From the NCBI RefSeq assembly GCF_001610895.1, contig NZ_CP011273.1:1922001-1986000 (forward strand): 64,000 bases of DNA. The letters are read 5' to 3'. The notes below the pieces were generated by a model. It was not told the DNA's origin. It saw nothing but the letters and a program-made list of their open reading frames with translations, and did no database searches. The DNA comes from Planctomyces sp. SH-PL62 (GTDB lineage Bacteria; Planctomycetota; Planctomycetia; Isosphaerales; Isosphaeraceae). The position numbers and the translations under genes were made by a program. Positions 17,514-26,020 of this stretch are shown here, in pieces. Position 1 is the first letter of the stretch, and each line of letters begins with the position of its first letter.

Positions 17514-19199
17514 CTAATCGCGGCTAGTGGGTCGCTCCTGATTCTTCGGACCCGGATCGACGAGGCTCCCGCGGCGGTCTTCGTCGATCCGATCAACGGC
17601 GCGAACCGAGGCGTCAGGGGACGGGCGCTGGGTCCTGGGAAATTTCCAGAGGCCGGACAGCCACACGCCCTGACGGCCTCTCGAGGCGACCCTCCGGGCC
17701 GAGGGATCGGCCAGACGTTGGACCAGTTCGGGACTCCAGTAAGCGCGGCGTCGGGAGACGAGGATCCAGTCGGCCTCCGGGACGGCCGACTCGTCGCGGA
17801 TCACGACGTCCCGACGCACCAGCGCGGCGGTGGTCGTGGCGACGCCCTGGCCGGGGTAGAGCGTGGGAGCGAGCGCGACCACCTCGCCGGGCTCGACCCG
17901 TCGCGCCAGCTCGTCGAGCAAGAGGCGGTCGACGGCGTCCCCCCAGTAAGTCGGCTCCAGGCCCAGCCGCTCGGCCCCGGGGAGGCCGCCGACCAGCAGG
18001 TTGTAGTAGCTGAGACCGAACGGGTGCATGGACGCCGCCCCGTAGGCTTGACCGAGCATCAGCCCGACGAGCGCCGCGCGGCCCGCGCGGAAAGCCCCCC
18101 AACGTCGCCATGCGGCGGCGAAACCGAAGCCCGCGAGCATCGCCCACGCCGGGAAGACGAGCAGGAAGAGCCGCTCGCCGTCGTACACCGGGACCCGCAT
18201 GCTGAACAGGAGCAGGAACAGCAGCACCGACGCGATGAGAAGTGCGGGGAATGGGTCCTCGCGTCTTTCCCGCCAGCCCCGAGCGACGCCGACCGCGCCC
18301 ATAACGTGCAGCAGAATCGGGACGGTCACGGCGAAATAGAGCCAGGGGTAATGCCAGGGGACGTCGCGGTCGGCCCAGATCCGCCCGAAGTACTCGACCC
18401 GGATCGACGCCCGGACGACGCCCGTCCCCCAGAACGCCCCCCAGCGCGGGAACGTTTCGTACCAGAGCCAGGGCCAGCCCGCCACGAAGACCAGCACGCC
18501 CACGGCCCCCCAGGCCGACACCAAGCCCAGGGCCTTCGCGGGCCGCAAACGGATCAAGGCCCAGGCCAGAATAAGCGGAACCAGGAACCACGCGTGGATC
18601 TTGGTCAGCAGGGCCAGTCCCCAGAGGACGCCGGCGGCGAGCATCACGGGGAGGGGCCTCCGGGCGTCGACGGCCCGCGCGGCGGCCAGAAGCGCGAGGG
18701 TCCAGAAGAGGCCGAGGAACGTGTCGAGGGCCGCCAGGTGGGCGTGGCCGAAGACGCGGGGCATGACGAGGAGGGTCCAGGCCGACGCGATCCCCGCCGC
18801 GGCCCCCCATCGCCGGGCGGCCTCGGCGGCGATCAGGCCGACGAGGACCGCGAAGGCCAGGGCGGGGGCGACTCGACCCGACAGGACGTAGAGCCCGGTC
18901 GGGTCGGGCCCGAAGATCCAGGCTTCAAACGGCTCCAGGGCCTTCGAGGCGATCCCCAGCAGCCAGCGGCCCAGCGGCGGATGCTCGGCATTGTCGCGGA
19001 AGAGCGCGTCGACGTTAGCCCGCTCGAAGAACCGCCAACCGGCCCGTTGCAGCAGGGCGACGTAGTCTCGTCCTGGACGGACGTCGAGCGGTTCGTCGAT
19101 CGTCAGGCCCGGCCCGCGGAGGGTGGCGAGCGTCAGGAGGGCCGCGAGGAGGCCGGCGGCCAGGCCGAGACGCCGGTGCGGCGTCGGGTTCGGGCTCAC
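17514..19199 (-). CDS. Integral membrane glycosyltransferase (PMT/ArnT-like, GT-C fold)
   Basis: The protein has an N-terminal membrane helix followed by a luminal Asp/Glu motif (LTIDEPLD, then DNAEHPPLGRWLLGI), as in dolichyl/polyprenyl-phosphate-sugar mannosyltransferases and ArnT. About ten hydrophobic helices follow, for example FAVLVGLIAAEAARRWG and VLVFVAGWPWLWYE. The C-terminal 130 residues are a soluble domain. It probably transfers a sugar from a polyprenyl phosphate to a lipid or protein on the outer face of the membrane. The donor and acceptor are unknown. The 561-aa length fits. It lies upstream of moaC on the same strand with a short gap. Confidence 0.85.
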   Translation of the reverse strand: MSPNPTPHRRLGLAAGLLAALLTLATLRGPGLTIDEPLDVRPGRDYVALLQRAGWRFFERANVDALFRDNAEHPPLGRWLLGIASKALEPFEAWIFGPDPTGLYVLSGRVAPALAFAVLVGLIAAEAARRWGAAAGIASAWTLLVMPRVFGHAHLAALDTFLGLFWTLALLAAARAVDARRPLPVMLAAGVLWGLALLTKIHAWFLVPLILAWALIRLRPAKALGLVSAWGAVGVLVFVAGWPWLWYETFPRWGAFWGTGVVRASIRVEYFGRIWADRDVPWHYPWLYFAVTVPILLHVMGAVGVARGWRERREDPFPALLIASVLLFLLLFSMRVPVYDGERLFLLVFPAWAMLAGFGFAAAWRRWGAFRAGRAALVGLMLGQAYGAASMHPFGLSYYNLLVGGLPGAERLGLEPTYWGDAVDRLLLDELARRVEPGEVVALAPTLYPGQGVATTTAALVRRDVVIRDESAVPEADWILVSRRRAYWSPELVQRLADPSARRVASRGRQGVWLSGLWKFPRTQRPSPDASVRAVDRIDEDRRGSLVDPGPKNQERPTSRD

Positions 19200-19388
19200 G
19201 GCCGGGGTCCGTCGGAGATCGCGGCGGGGAGCCCGGCCGCGAGGTCTGGGGTCGGCGTCAAGTCGGCCCTCGGGCCCGGCGGGTTGCGCATCGCGTCGGG
19301 GTCTCGCGTCGTCTGCGTGGCGTCGGCGTGGCTCCCCATCGTACGGGCCGACGCGTGGGTCTGAACAGGGGGGGCCGGAAATGCCGGC

Positions 19389-19450
19389 GAGCCCGGGCCG
19401 CCCGCCTCCTCGACCTTTTGAGAGGTCGGGGGGGCGGGCCGCTCGGGCTC
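19389..19450. terminator. Long GC-rich hairpin between the regulator and the glycosyltransferase
   Basis: GAGCCCG (19389-19395) pairs with CGGGCTC (19444-19450), the intervening arms are largely complementary (CCGCCCGCC with GGCGGG), and CGACCT (19411-19416) pairs with AGGTCG (19423-19428) around TTTGAG. The 62-base hairpin lies about 75 bases after the regulator stop. The rest of the 325-base gap (19200-19524) holds no gene that I can see. Confidence 0.5.
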
Positions 19451-19524
19451 GACCGTCCGGAGAACCGCTAGGCTGGGTCGGCGTCGGGTCCCCGGAGCGA
19501 CGCGCGACCCTCGGCGATCCGATC

Positions 19525-20100
19525 TCAGGGCTCTTCGGACTTCTTCTGCGAGATCAGCCTACGGATCCGCTCGGCGAGCAGGGCGCCGTCGAACGGCTTC
19601 TTGAACCCGTCGTTGAATCCGAGCGAGAAGATCTCCTCGCCGGGCTCGTCGCTGGTCAAGGCCAGGAGGATGGTCGACTGATGGTCCGGGCTCTTGCGCA
19701 GGTTCTGCGCGATCTGCCCGGCCTCGATCCGACCGAGGGCCATATCGATGATGATGCAATCGGGATGGAAGCTTTCGGCGCGGATGCCGGCTTCAAAGCC
19801 CGACGCAGCAGTCTCGATCCGGAAATCGTCGCCTTCGCGGAGGTGATCCCGGAGAACGGCCTGGAGCGGGGCGTCGGCCCCGACGACCAGGATCTTATTG
19901 TAGACCTCGGCCTCGAGATCGCCCAAGGGCATTCCATGCTCCTTGAGGAACCGCAGGAGGTGCTCCCGCGGAATCCGGCGATCCTGAGAGCCGGGGATGC
20001 GATATCCTCGCAAGCGTCCGGAATCGAACCACTTGCTCACGGTCCTAGGCGCGACTTTGCAAATCTTCGCGACCTGGCCGGTTGTAAACACCTTTTTCAT
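19525..20100 (-). CDS. Excisionase-type HTH protein with C-terminal receiver-like domain
   Basis: Residues 1-55 are a winged helix-turn-helix of the MerR/excisionase type (MKKVFTTGQVAKICKVAPRT, then the wing GYRIPGSQDRRIP). Residues 68-190 are a CheY-like receiver, with the likely phosphoacceptor Asp119 in CIIIDM and the conserved Lys in FKKPF. The usual acidic pair near the start of the receiver is replaced by VVGAD, so phosphorylation may be altered. The domain order is reversed relative to most response regulators. The start at 20100 is supported by GGAG upstream; the frame continues another 100 codons without protein-like sequence. No histidine kinase is adjacent. Confidence 0.88.
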   Translation of the reverse strand: MKKVFTTGQVAKICKVAPRTVSKWFDSGRLRGYRIPGSQDRRIPREHLLRFLKEHGMPLGDLEAEVYNKILVVGADAPLQAVLRDHLREGDDFRIETAASGFEAGIRAESFHPDCIIIDMALGRIEAGQIAQNLRKSPDHQSTILLALTSDEPGEEIFSLGFNDGFKKPFDGALLAERIRRLISQKKSEEP

Positions 20101-20752
20101 CTCGAGGACTCCACTCGCCCTGATGGGTGCGAGGCCACGGAGGCTTCCTCCTCCCTCCGGATAGGAACCACGTCGGCTGGCGCCGGCAGGGGTCAGGCTT
20201 TCGCGATCCACCGTCCCGTCTCCGGGGCGGCGTCTCGTTCGAGGCCGAGATCCCTCCCAATCGCTCCGACCCTTCCCCTGTTCTTTATCGCCCCGGGTGA
20301 CAGCGTTCCTACAACTCGAATCAAGACTCAAGTTTTGAAAAGCCGTATGTCGGATCCCGCCGCCCTTCTCCATCGCTGGCGAAGGACCTTGGGAACCCGA
20401 CACCCCGGTTCGAGCAAGCTCGGGGGGCCTCCCACTCCTGTTCGAAGCGGAAGGCGGTCCGACTCCGCAACCATCAAGGGCGTCTCGCTCGCTTCCTTGC
20501 CGTAGCGGACCTGACCGTCAGGACTATTATTCGAGCCGCGCGGCCTGGGACTTTAGAAGCGACAAAGAGTAGTCGTCGCACCCCGGATGATCCGAGGGGT
20601 GGCGCGGGTCGCAAGGGGGGCTGCGGCCGGGGCCTGGGAGGTCGAGACGTGGTGGGGCGGGGGGCCCGGAGGCCCCGCGCCGGGCGACGGCTGGCGTCGA
20701 CTCGGCGAAGGGGACCTCGGGGGCGTGGCGGGGCGTGGAGAAGCCTTGGCGG
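20101..20752. other. Intergenic region upstream of the HTH-receiver gene
   Basis: This 650-base gap lies between two minus-strand genes. The right part (20560-20750) is extremely G-rich and includes a hairpin-like GGGGCCTCCGGGCCCC-type element near 20665-20690. The left part should hold the promoter of the HTH-receiver gene; AT-rich DNA at 20290-20345 is the best candidate. I find no supported gene in it. Confidence 0.4.
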
Positions 20753-22825
20753 TTATTCGCCGCGACGGCGGAAGACCTCGAAGATCCGGGGCCGACCGCC
20801 GCGCCGGGACGGCTCGTCGTCCGAGGCTGCGGCGGGCTCGCCCGAGGTCTTCTGGAGCGCGTCATCTTTCTTGGCGGTCGACGGCTTCGCCGACGCTTCC
20901 GCCTCGGCCGGCTCGGCCTTCGCCGCCGGGTCGGATTTCGCAGCCGGGTCGGCCTTGGCGGCCGTGTCGTCGGAGTCGGCCTGGGCGACGGGGGTCTTGT
21001 CGGCCTTGGGGCTGTCGTCGTCGTCTCCCCGGCCGCGGAACGTGAACATGCGCCGAAGGAAGGAGCCCGAGGTCTGCTTGACCTCATCGTCCACCTTGGG
21101 AAGCTCGTCCTTGCCCAGCAGGGCCTTGGACAGGTACTGCATGTTCGCCTGGGGGACCGAGTCGATGTACAGAGGACCGGGGAGGTTCTTCTGCTTCTCG
21201 GCGGCCTCGAGGATCGCGACGACCTCGGGGTAGGTGGCTCCCAGGCGGGCGACGTGGCGAATGACCTCGCCGATCTCCAGGGAGCTGCGGACCTTCACGT
21301 CCTGCTCGCCGAATTGGCTGGGGACGATCTTGGAGATGTCCACCGCGTCGTCGTGGTCGGCCGCGTTGAGGAGGATGTCCCCCTGGCCGAGCACGAGCGG
21401 GGGCTGGAGATCCTGGCCGCGACCGAAGACGACGATCTCGGAGCGTCGGGACCGCGAGACGTGGACGACCGCGGGCCCCTCGGTCTCGACGATGTAGAGG
21501 GCGAACGGGTCTTCCGGACGGGGACGGCGGCGAGAGATGATCGACATCGCCATCGCGTCCGTGGCCTCCTCGTCGATCTCCTCGCTCGGAGGGGCGTCGA
21601 GGATGCGGACCTGGCCGAGCATGGCGTCGCCCGGGTCCAGGGTCCGCAGGGCGTTGAAGGCGCCGTAGCGGACCTCGATGTCGTCCTCGTTCATCAGGTG
21701 CCGGAGGCGGACCCGGGCGGTGTCGTCCTCCATGGCGGCGAGCGCGGCCAGGGCGTACGCCCGGTACTGCTTCATCGAGACGGCCGTTTCGCCCAGGATT
21801 TTCACGCCGCTGGCCTCATCCAGATAGGCGAGGGCCTCGGCGGCGAAGAATCGGACGTGGGGATCGTCGCTCTGGAGGCCGGCCTCCAGCGCCTGCGAGG
21901 CCGAGGGGCCGAGCGACTCCAGCTTCAAAGCGGCGACGCCCGCCGTCTTGGGGTCGAGCAGCTCGCGGGCGGTCGACGCCAGCCGCTGCTCGCGGAGTTC
22001 GGGGGTGTCGACCATCGGCAGAAGCTGGACCACGCGGAAGTAGCGCTCCTGGTTCTGGTGGTAGACCGCCGGGACGCGAAGCTCCAGGTAGGTGTCGGTC
22101 TTGGCCGTGCTGGCCCCCTTCTGCTGCCCGCGCTCGTTCTGATGGAACCGTTCGTTGACGACCTTCTCCACCATGCCGGCGTTGCGGATGAAGCGGCGGT
22201 TGTCCTTGAGGATCAGCTTGTAGGGGTGGTCCTTCTTGGCCCGCCCCCCCCCGAGCACCCGGCCGGACTTGGGATTCTCCGGATTCTTGGAGTCGCCGAT
22301 CATGACGGGGCCCGCGGCGATCGCCAGGTCGCTGCCCGTCTTGGGCGTGCCGCCGGCCACGAGGACCTCGCGGAGCCGGGTGTTCATCAGATAGCCGCCG
22401 GCCAGGCTCTTGACCGAGCTGGCCGGGGGGAGTTCCAGCTCGACGTCGAAGCGGTCGCGCGGCGAGGCGCCGGTCGGGATCTTCATCCGCACGATCACCA
22501 GCGCGAACTGCTTGCTCTCCAAAAGCTTGCTGGCGTGCTCCACGCCCGCCTTGCTCATCTCATCGACGAGCTGGTCTCGATGCCAGGACGGCGGGGCATC
22601 GCCGCCGGTGCCGTCCAGGCCGGAGACCAGGCCGACCCCCTCGACGGCGACTTCGCCGTTCTGGAAGACGTACGCCAGGTCGCCGACGGACTCGTCGACC
22701 TTCGGCGCGCCCTCCGCCGCCGCCTTTTTCTTCAAAGGCCCCGCGCCGGCCTGACTGCCCGCCAGGGCCGCGATCGCGACCAACGCACCCAACGCCCAGG
22801 AAGCCCTGGGGATTGTCCGACGCAT
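20753..22825 (-). CDS. FlgI-like (flagellar P-ring family) protein with HEAT-like repeats
   Basis: A signal peptide (to about residue 28) is followed by a region similar to the flagellar P-ring protein FlgI: EGVGLVSGLDGTGGDAPP, then IVRMKIPTGASPRDRFDVEL, then SVKSLAGGYLMNTRLREV. Residues from about 310 to 420 contain alpha-helical HEAT-like repeats (LESLGPSASQALEAGLQSDD, HVRFFAAEALAYLDEA, YALAALAAMEDDTARVRL). The C-terminal 100 residues are a low-complexity Ala/Lys/Asp tail. The protein is 690 aa, nearly twice FlgI. AAGGAGG precedes the ATG. No other flagellar genes are present. It is probably a periplasmic or envelope protein whose role is not flagellar. Confidence 0.82.
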   Translation of the reverse strand: MRRTIPRASWALGALVAIAALAGSQAGAGPLKKKAAAEGAPKVDESVGDLAYVFQNGEVAVEGVGLVSGLDGTGGDAPPSWHRDQLVDEMSKAGVEHASKLLESKQFALVIVRMKIPTGASPRDRFDVELELPPASSVKSLAGGYLMNTRLREVLVAGGTPKTGSDLAIAAGPVMIGDSKNPENPKSGRVLGGGRAKKDHPYKLILKDNRRFIRNAGMVEKVVNERFHQNERGQQKGASTAKTDTYLELRVPAVYHQNQERYFRVVQLLPMVDTPELREQRLASTARELLDPKTAGVAALKLESLGPSASQALEAGLQSDDPHVRFFAAEALAYLDEASGVKILGETAVSMKQYRAYALAALAAMEDDTARVRLRHLMNEDDIEVRYGAFNALRTLDPGDAMLGQVRILDAPPSEEIDEEATDAMAMSIISRRRPRPEDPFALYIVETEGPAVVHVSRSRRSEIVVFGRGQDLQPPLVLGQGDILLNAADHDDAVDISKIVPSQFGEQDVKVRSSLEIGEVIRHVARLGATYPEVVAILEAAEKQKNLPGPLYIDSVPQANMQYLSKALLGKDELPKVDDEVKQTSGSFLRRMFTFRGRGDDDDSPKADKTPVAQADSDDTAAKADPAAKSDPAAKAEPAEAEASAKPSTAKKDDALQKTSGEPAAASDDEPSRRGGRPRIFEVFRRRGE

Positions 22826-23015
22826 GGACCCGCCTCCTTGCCTACCGCTCGGGGAGAACCCCCGGACTCGCCTTCAAGAGATGAATGAAGACGTGTCACT
22901 CGCGCAAATACGCCCGCCCACGTCCCTGTGGCGCAGGCGCCGCGGGTCCAGTTCGGACCCACTCTCGGCGGAATCTAGTCCCGACCAGGGCTCCCGTCAA
23001 GGCGAAGTCGGGACT
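22826..23015. other. Upstream region of the FlgI-like gene
   Basis: It contains the ribosome site of the FlgI-like gene at the left end and no visible gene. Together with the broken gene on its right, the whole stretch to 23309 lacks an intact coding sequence. Confidence 0.4.
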
Positions 23016-23309
23016 TCATCCCGACCGCATTTCTCGGCGATCGGCCCATTCCGGGAAGCTTCGCAGGATGACGGGAAGCCTCGTCTCGCCGCCGGCCCCG
23101 TGCCGGGCCCCGCCCTCGACGTGGCGATCCAGCCAGCGGTCCCCTCGCGGGAACCCCGCCGGATCGACGTCCTCGGCGATCCGATCGAATCGAACGGACG
23201 GCCTTGCAGTTCGGTCCCTTCGGGGTCGATCTTCGCCCACCAGCCGGGGTTGTCGCAGGTCGTGGTCGCGACGCCGTGATGGTGCTCTCGGTCGCCTTCG
23301 CCCTTCCGG
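23016..23309 (-). pseudogene. Broken Imm53-like immunity gene
   Basis: Two minus-strand frames carry consecutive parts of an Imm53-type immunity protein (recognised from memory of the family pattern). The first part reads GDREHHHGVATTTCDNPGWW, then AKIDPEGTELQGRPFD. The second, in a different frame, reads GDRWLDRHVEGGARHGAGGE, then TRLPVILRSFPEWADRR. The break is at a tandem 5-base duplication (ATCGA twice, 23184-23193 on the + strand). Removing one copy joins the frames as GRPFDRIAEDVD. The expected N-terminal WLQxWY segment is missing, so the 5' end is also lost, directly at the stop of the HAD gene. Polymorphic-toxin immunity proteins protect against nuclease-type toxins; no toxin gene is visible here. 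Confidence 0.62.
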
Positions 23310-24035
23310 TCAGGCTCGCGAGGGCCGTCCCGGTCGGACGACGTCCCAGCCTCGGGCGCGGGCGAGCTTGAGAAGCCGCGAGCCGGGGTGGACCACCGCC
23401 GCCCGACCCACCCGTTCGAGCAAGGCGCGGTCGCTCCAGTTGTCGGCGTAGGCGGCGGCCCGCTCCATCGCCAGCCCGTAGCGGGCGGCCCATTCCTCGG
23501 CCCAGAAGAGCTTCCCCTCGCCGTAGCAAGGGGGGCCGCCCCCCACGCCGACCAGCCGCCCGCGATTGATCACGACCTTCGTCGTCAGCGAGTCGGCGCA
23601 GCCCAAAAAGATGCGGAGAGGCTCGATCACCAGCCCGGGCGAGGACGAAACCAGCACGAGCGGCGTCCCCATCTTGCGAAGGCCGTTGAAGTGGTCGACG
23701 ACCCCGGGATAGAGCCGGGGTCTGACGTGCTCCACGAAGTTCTCGTAGGCGATCCGCTCCAGCTCCACGATCGGGATCGAGGCGATGCCCTTCAGCCCAT
23801 AGGCGATCAGCGCCCCGTAGTCGAGCCGGCCGAAGCGGTGCTGGAGGCCGTGATACAGGGCGCGGAGCAACGACGACCGGCGGAGCAGACCCCGGCGCAT
23901 CAGGATGCGGGCGAACAGATACGTCGTCGTCTCGGCGAGAAGGGTGCCGTCGACGTCGATGAACGCCACCGAAGGCGGCTCGTCGTAGGTCGGCCAGCCC
24001 CCCTCGGCCTCGGTCCTGGGTCCCCTCTCGATCAT
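23310..24035 (-). CDS. HAD-family phosphatase (subfamily IB, SerB-like)
   Basis: The HAD motif I is AFIDVDGTLL (nucleophile Asp27, acid Asp29), motif II is LVLVSSSPG, motif III Lys is in GEGKLFWAEEW, and motif IV is YADNWSDRALL. The insertion between motifs I and II is helical, as in class IB phosphatases. At 241 aa it resembles HAD-IB hydrolases that act on phosphoserine or on lipid and sugar phosphates; the substrate is open. The ATG at 24035 overlaps the glmM stop (ATGA) and follows GGGGAAG, so the two are translated together, which hints at a phosphosugar-related role. Confidence 0.88.
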   Translation of the reverse strand: MIERGPRTEAEGGWPTYDEPPSVAFIDVDGTLLAETTTYLFARILMRRGLLRRSSLLRALYHGLQHRFGRLDYGALIAYGLKGIASIPIVELERIAYENFVEHVRPRLYPGVVDHFNGLRKMGTPLVLVSSSPGLVIEPLRIFLGCADSLTTKVVINRGRLVGVGGGPPCYGEGKLFWAEEWAARYGLAMERAAAYADNWSDRALLERVGRAAVVHPGSRLLKLARARGWDVVRPGRPSRA

Positions 24036-25408
24036 GATCGATCTTCCCCGCCCGTCACCTGACGACCCACCCGATCGGCCAGGGCGCGCGCGTCGGCCGG
24101 CTCGGCGGCCTCGGCGATGACCCGGACGATCGGCTCCGTATTGCTGGCGCGGACATGCACCCAGCGGTCCTTCCAGGTCAGTCGGAGGCCGTCGCGGCGG
24201 TCGGCCTCGGCCCCCTGGTTCGCGGCGGCGATCCGGTCCCAGAGCCCGGCGATCGCGTCCGGCCCGAGCCCGGGGGGCAGGGGGGACTGGTCCTTCACCA
24301 TCGCGAATCGAGGAAGCCCGTCGACCCAGGCCGACAGCGGCTTCGACGCCGGCCCCGAGGCGAGCAGGTCGAGCGTCAGGGCCATGCCGACGAAGCTGTC
24401 GCGGACCAGGCCCACGCGGGGGTCGATCACGCCGCCGTTCCCCTCGCCGCCGATCACCGCCCCGTTCGCCAGCATCGCCTGGACGACGTGGATCTCGCCG
24501 ACCGGCGTGCGGATTACCGGGCATCCCCGCTCGCGGGCCAGCGCCTCGGTGGTCATGGAGGTGGACAGGTTGAGCACGACGGGACCCGTCGCCTGTTCGA
24601 GCCGACGGGCGGCGGCCAGGGCGAGCGTCAGCTCCTCGCCGATGTAACGCCCTTGCTCGTCGACCAACGCCAGGCGGTCGGCGTCGGGGTCTTGCGCGAA
24701 GCCGACGGCGGCGCCCACGGCGGGGACGAGGCGAGCGAAGTCGGCCAGGTTCTTCGCGGTGGGCTCGGGCGTGTGGTCGTATCGGCCGTCGGGCTCGCCC
24801 CCCAGGACGATCGCCCGGCATCCCAGGCGTTCGAGCAGGACCTTGGCCAGCCGGCCCCCCGAGCCGTGGCAGGCGTCGAGCGCCACGGTGAACTTGCGGG
24901 CGCGGATGGCGTCGACGTCGACGACGCCGAGCACCCGCTCCAGGTGGACCGCGTCGGGATCGTCCAGCTCCCTGATCCGCCCCAGGCCGTCGAACGGGGC
25001 CCAGGCGAAATCCTTGCGCTGCCAGCGGTCGAGCACGCCGCGGCCCGACTCGGGGCTCAGGACCATGCCGGCGGGCTGGAAGAATTTGAGGCCGTTGTAC
25101 TCGGGAGGGTTGTGGGAGGCCGAGATCTGCACGCCCCCCGCCGCCCCCCGCTCGCGGACGAGGACCCCGACCGTCGGCGTAGCGGTCGCGCCGACCTTCC
25201 AGACCTCGCGACCGACGCCGGCGATCCCGGCCGCGACCGCCGCCTCGAACACCGGCGCGGTGAGCCGACCGTCATGGCTGAGGACGATCGCCCCCGGTTC
25301 GCACTGGCTGGCGTAAGCCGCCGCGAATTCCAGGGCCGCCGCCGGGTCCAGACCGTCCCCCACCCATCCCCGGATACCGGACACGCTCGCGATCCGCGTT
25401 CCCTTCAC
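24032..25408 (-). CDS. glmM: Phosphoglucosamine mutase / phosphohexomutase
   Basis: The enzyme interconverts hexose 6- and 1-phosphates through a phosphoserine; for GlmM this gives glucosamine-1-phosphate for UDP-GlcNAc. The phosphoserine loop SASHNPPEYNGLKFF lies near residue 97, the metal loop DPDADRLALVDEQG near 240, the sugar-binding GGEGNGGVI further on, and the phosphate-binding RASNTEPIVRVIAEA at the C-terminus. At 458 aa the length fits GlmM, though phosphomannomutase or phosphoglucomutase activity cannot be excluded. The GTG at 25408 gives the family N-terminus (TRIASVSGIRGWVGDG). It overlaps the HAD gene by four bases. Confidence 0.9.
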   Translation of the reverse strand: MKGTRIASVSGIRGWVGDGLDPAAALEFAAAYASQCEPGAIVLSHDGRLTAPVFEAAVAAGIAGVGREVWKVGATATPTVGVLVRERGAAGGVQISASHNPPEYNGLKFFQPAGMVLSPESGRGVLDRWQRKDFAWAPFDGLGRIRELDDPDAVHLERVLGVVDVDAIRARKFTVALDACHGSGGRLAKVLLERLGCRAIVLGGEPDGRYDHTPEPTAKNLADFARLVPAVGAAVGFAQDPDADRLALVDEQGRYIGEELTLALAAARRLEQATGPVVLNLSTSMTTEALARERGCPVIRTPVGEIHVVQAMLANGAVIGGEGNGGVIDPRVGLVRDSFVGMALTLDLLASGPASKPLSAWVDGLPRFAMVKDQSPLPPGLGPDAIAGLWDRIAAANQGAEADRRDGLRLTWKDRWVHVRASNTEPIVRVIAEAAEPADARALADRVGRQVTGGEDRS

Positions 25409-25548
25409 GACTCCGCCGTCCTTCCAGATTCCTCGGTGCAAAATCAGATGGGCGTTCGCGACCGACGCCCCGGCCGACAAGTCTACGGCGCGCGGGGCGG
25501 CGACGCCCAGCCCCCACGACCTGGAGACGCCCGCGAGAGCCCGCCCGC

Positions 25549-25752
25549 TCAGGCGGCGTGCAGGCCGATCCCCAGCAGGATCAGGCGCAGGGCCTCGCGC
25601 TGCTCGGCCGTGATCCGATGATCCCGGCGGAGGGCCTCGACGTCCTCCAGGCAGCGGTCCAGGGCCAGGCCCACCCCAGGCCTCGCGGCGTCCCGGGCGA
25701 TCCTCCCCACGCACGCGACCACTCGATCAGGGCAATCGACGACGCTGGTCAT
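25549..25752 (-). CDS. Small protein of unknown function (67 aa)
   Basis: The ATG at 25752 is preceded by AAGGAGGAG, a near-perfect Shine-Dalgarno site with 7-8 base spacing, which argues strongly that this short frame is translated. The product is helical with an ordered charged pattern (ALDRCLEDVEALRRDHRITA, then EQREALRLILLGIGL). It has no transmembrane segment and contains three cysteines. It lies upstream of glmM with a 140-base gap and is divergent from pyrE. The family is not recognised. Confidence 0.7.
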   Translation of the reverse strand: MTSVVDCPDRVVACVGRIARDAARPGVGLALDRCLEDVEALRRDHRITAEQREALRLILLGIGLHAA

Positions 25753-26020
25753 GGCGTTCTCCTCCTTGAGAGCCTCGGGACGATCTCGGACGGCCGGGCC
25801 GGCGTCCGCTCGGGCGAGCGTAGCGGGGCGCGTCTCGGTTCGGCCATCTTCCTCGGTGCTGCGGGCAGGATGCCCCGCCCGGCGCGGGCTGTCAAGCGAA
25901 GAATCCCGGTACGGCGACCGACGGCGCTGGACTTGGATCGGCCGCCGCGCGGTGTTAGCCTGGACGGCCTGAGTCCCACAACCCGAAATTGCCTCGACAT
26001 CCGGAAAGGACGCGGCGGTC

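Noticed and set aside
20527-21233. Plus- and minus-strand frames over the end of the FlgI-like gene
   Set aside because: Arg/Pro/Ser-rich shadows of the Ala/Lys/Asp-rich tail of the FlgI-like protein.
22824-23279. 151-codon plus-strand frame over the gap upstream of the FlgI-like gene
   Set aside because: Low-complexity Pro/Ser/Arg product; the minus strand carries the Imm53-like remnants that explain the conserved sequence.
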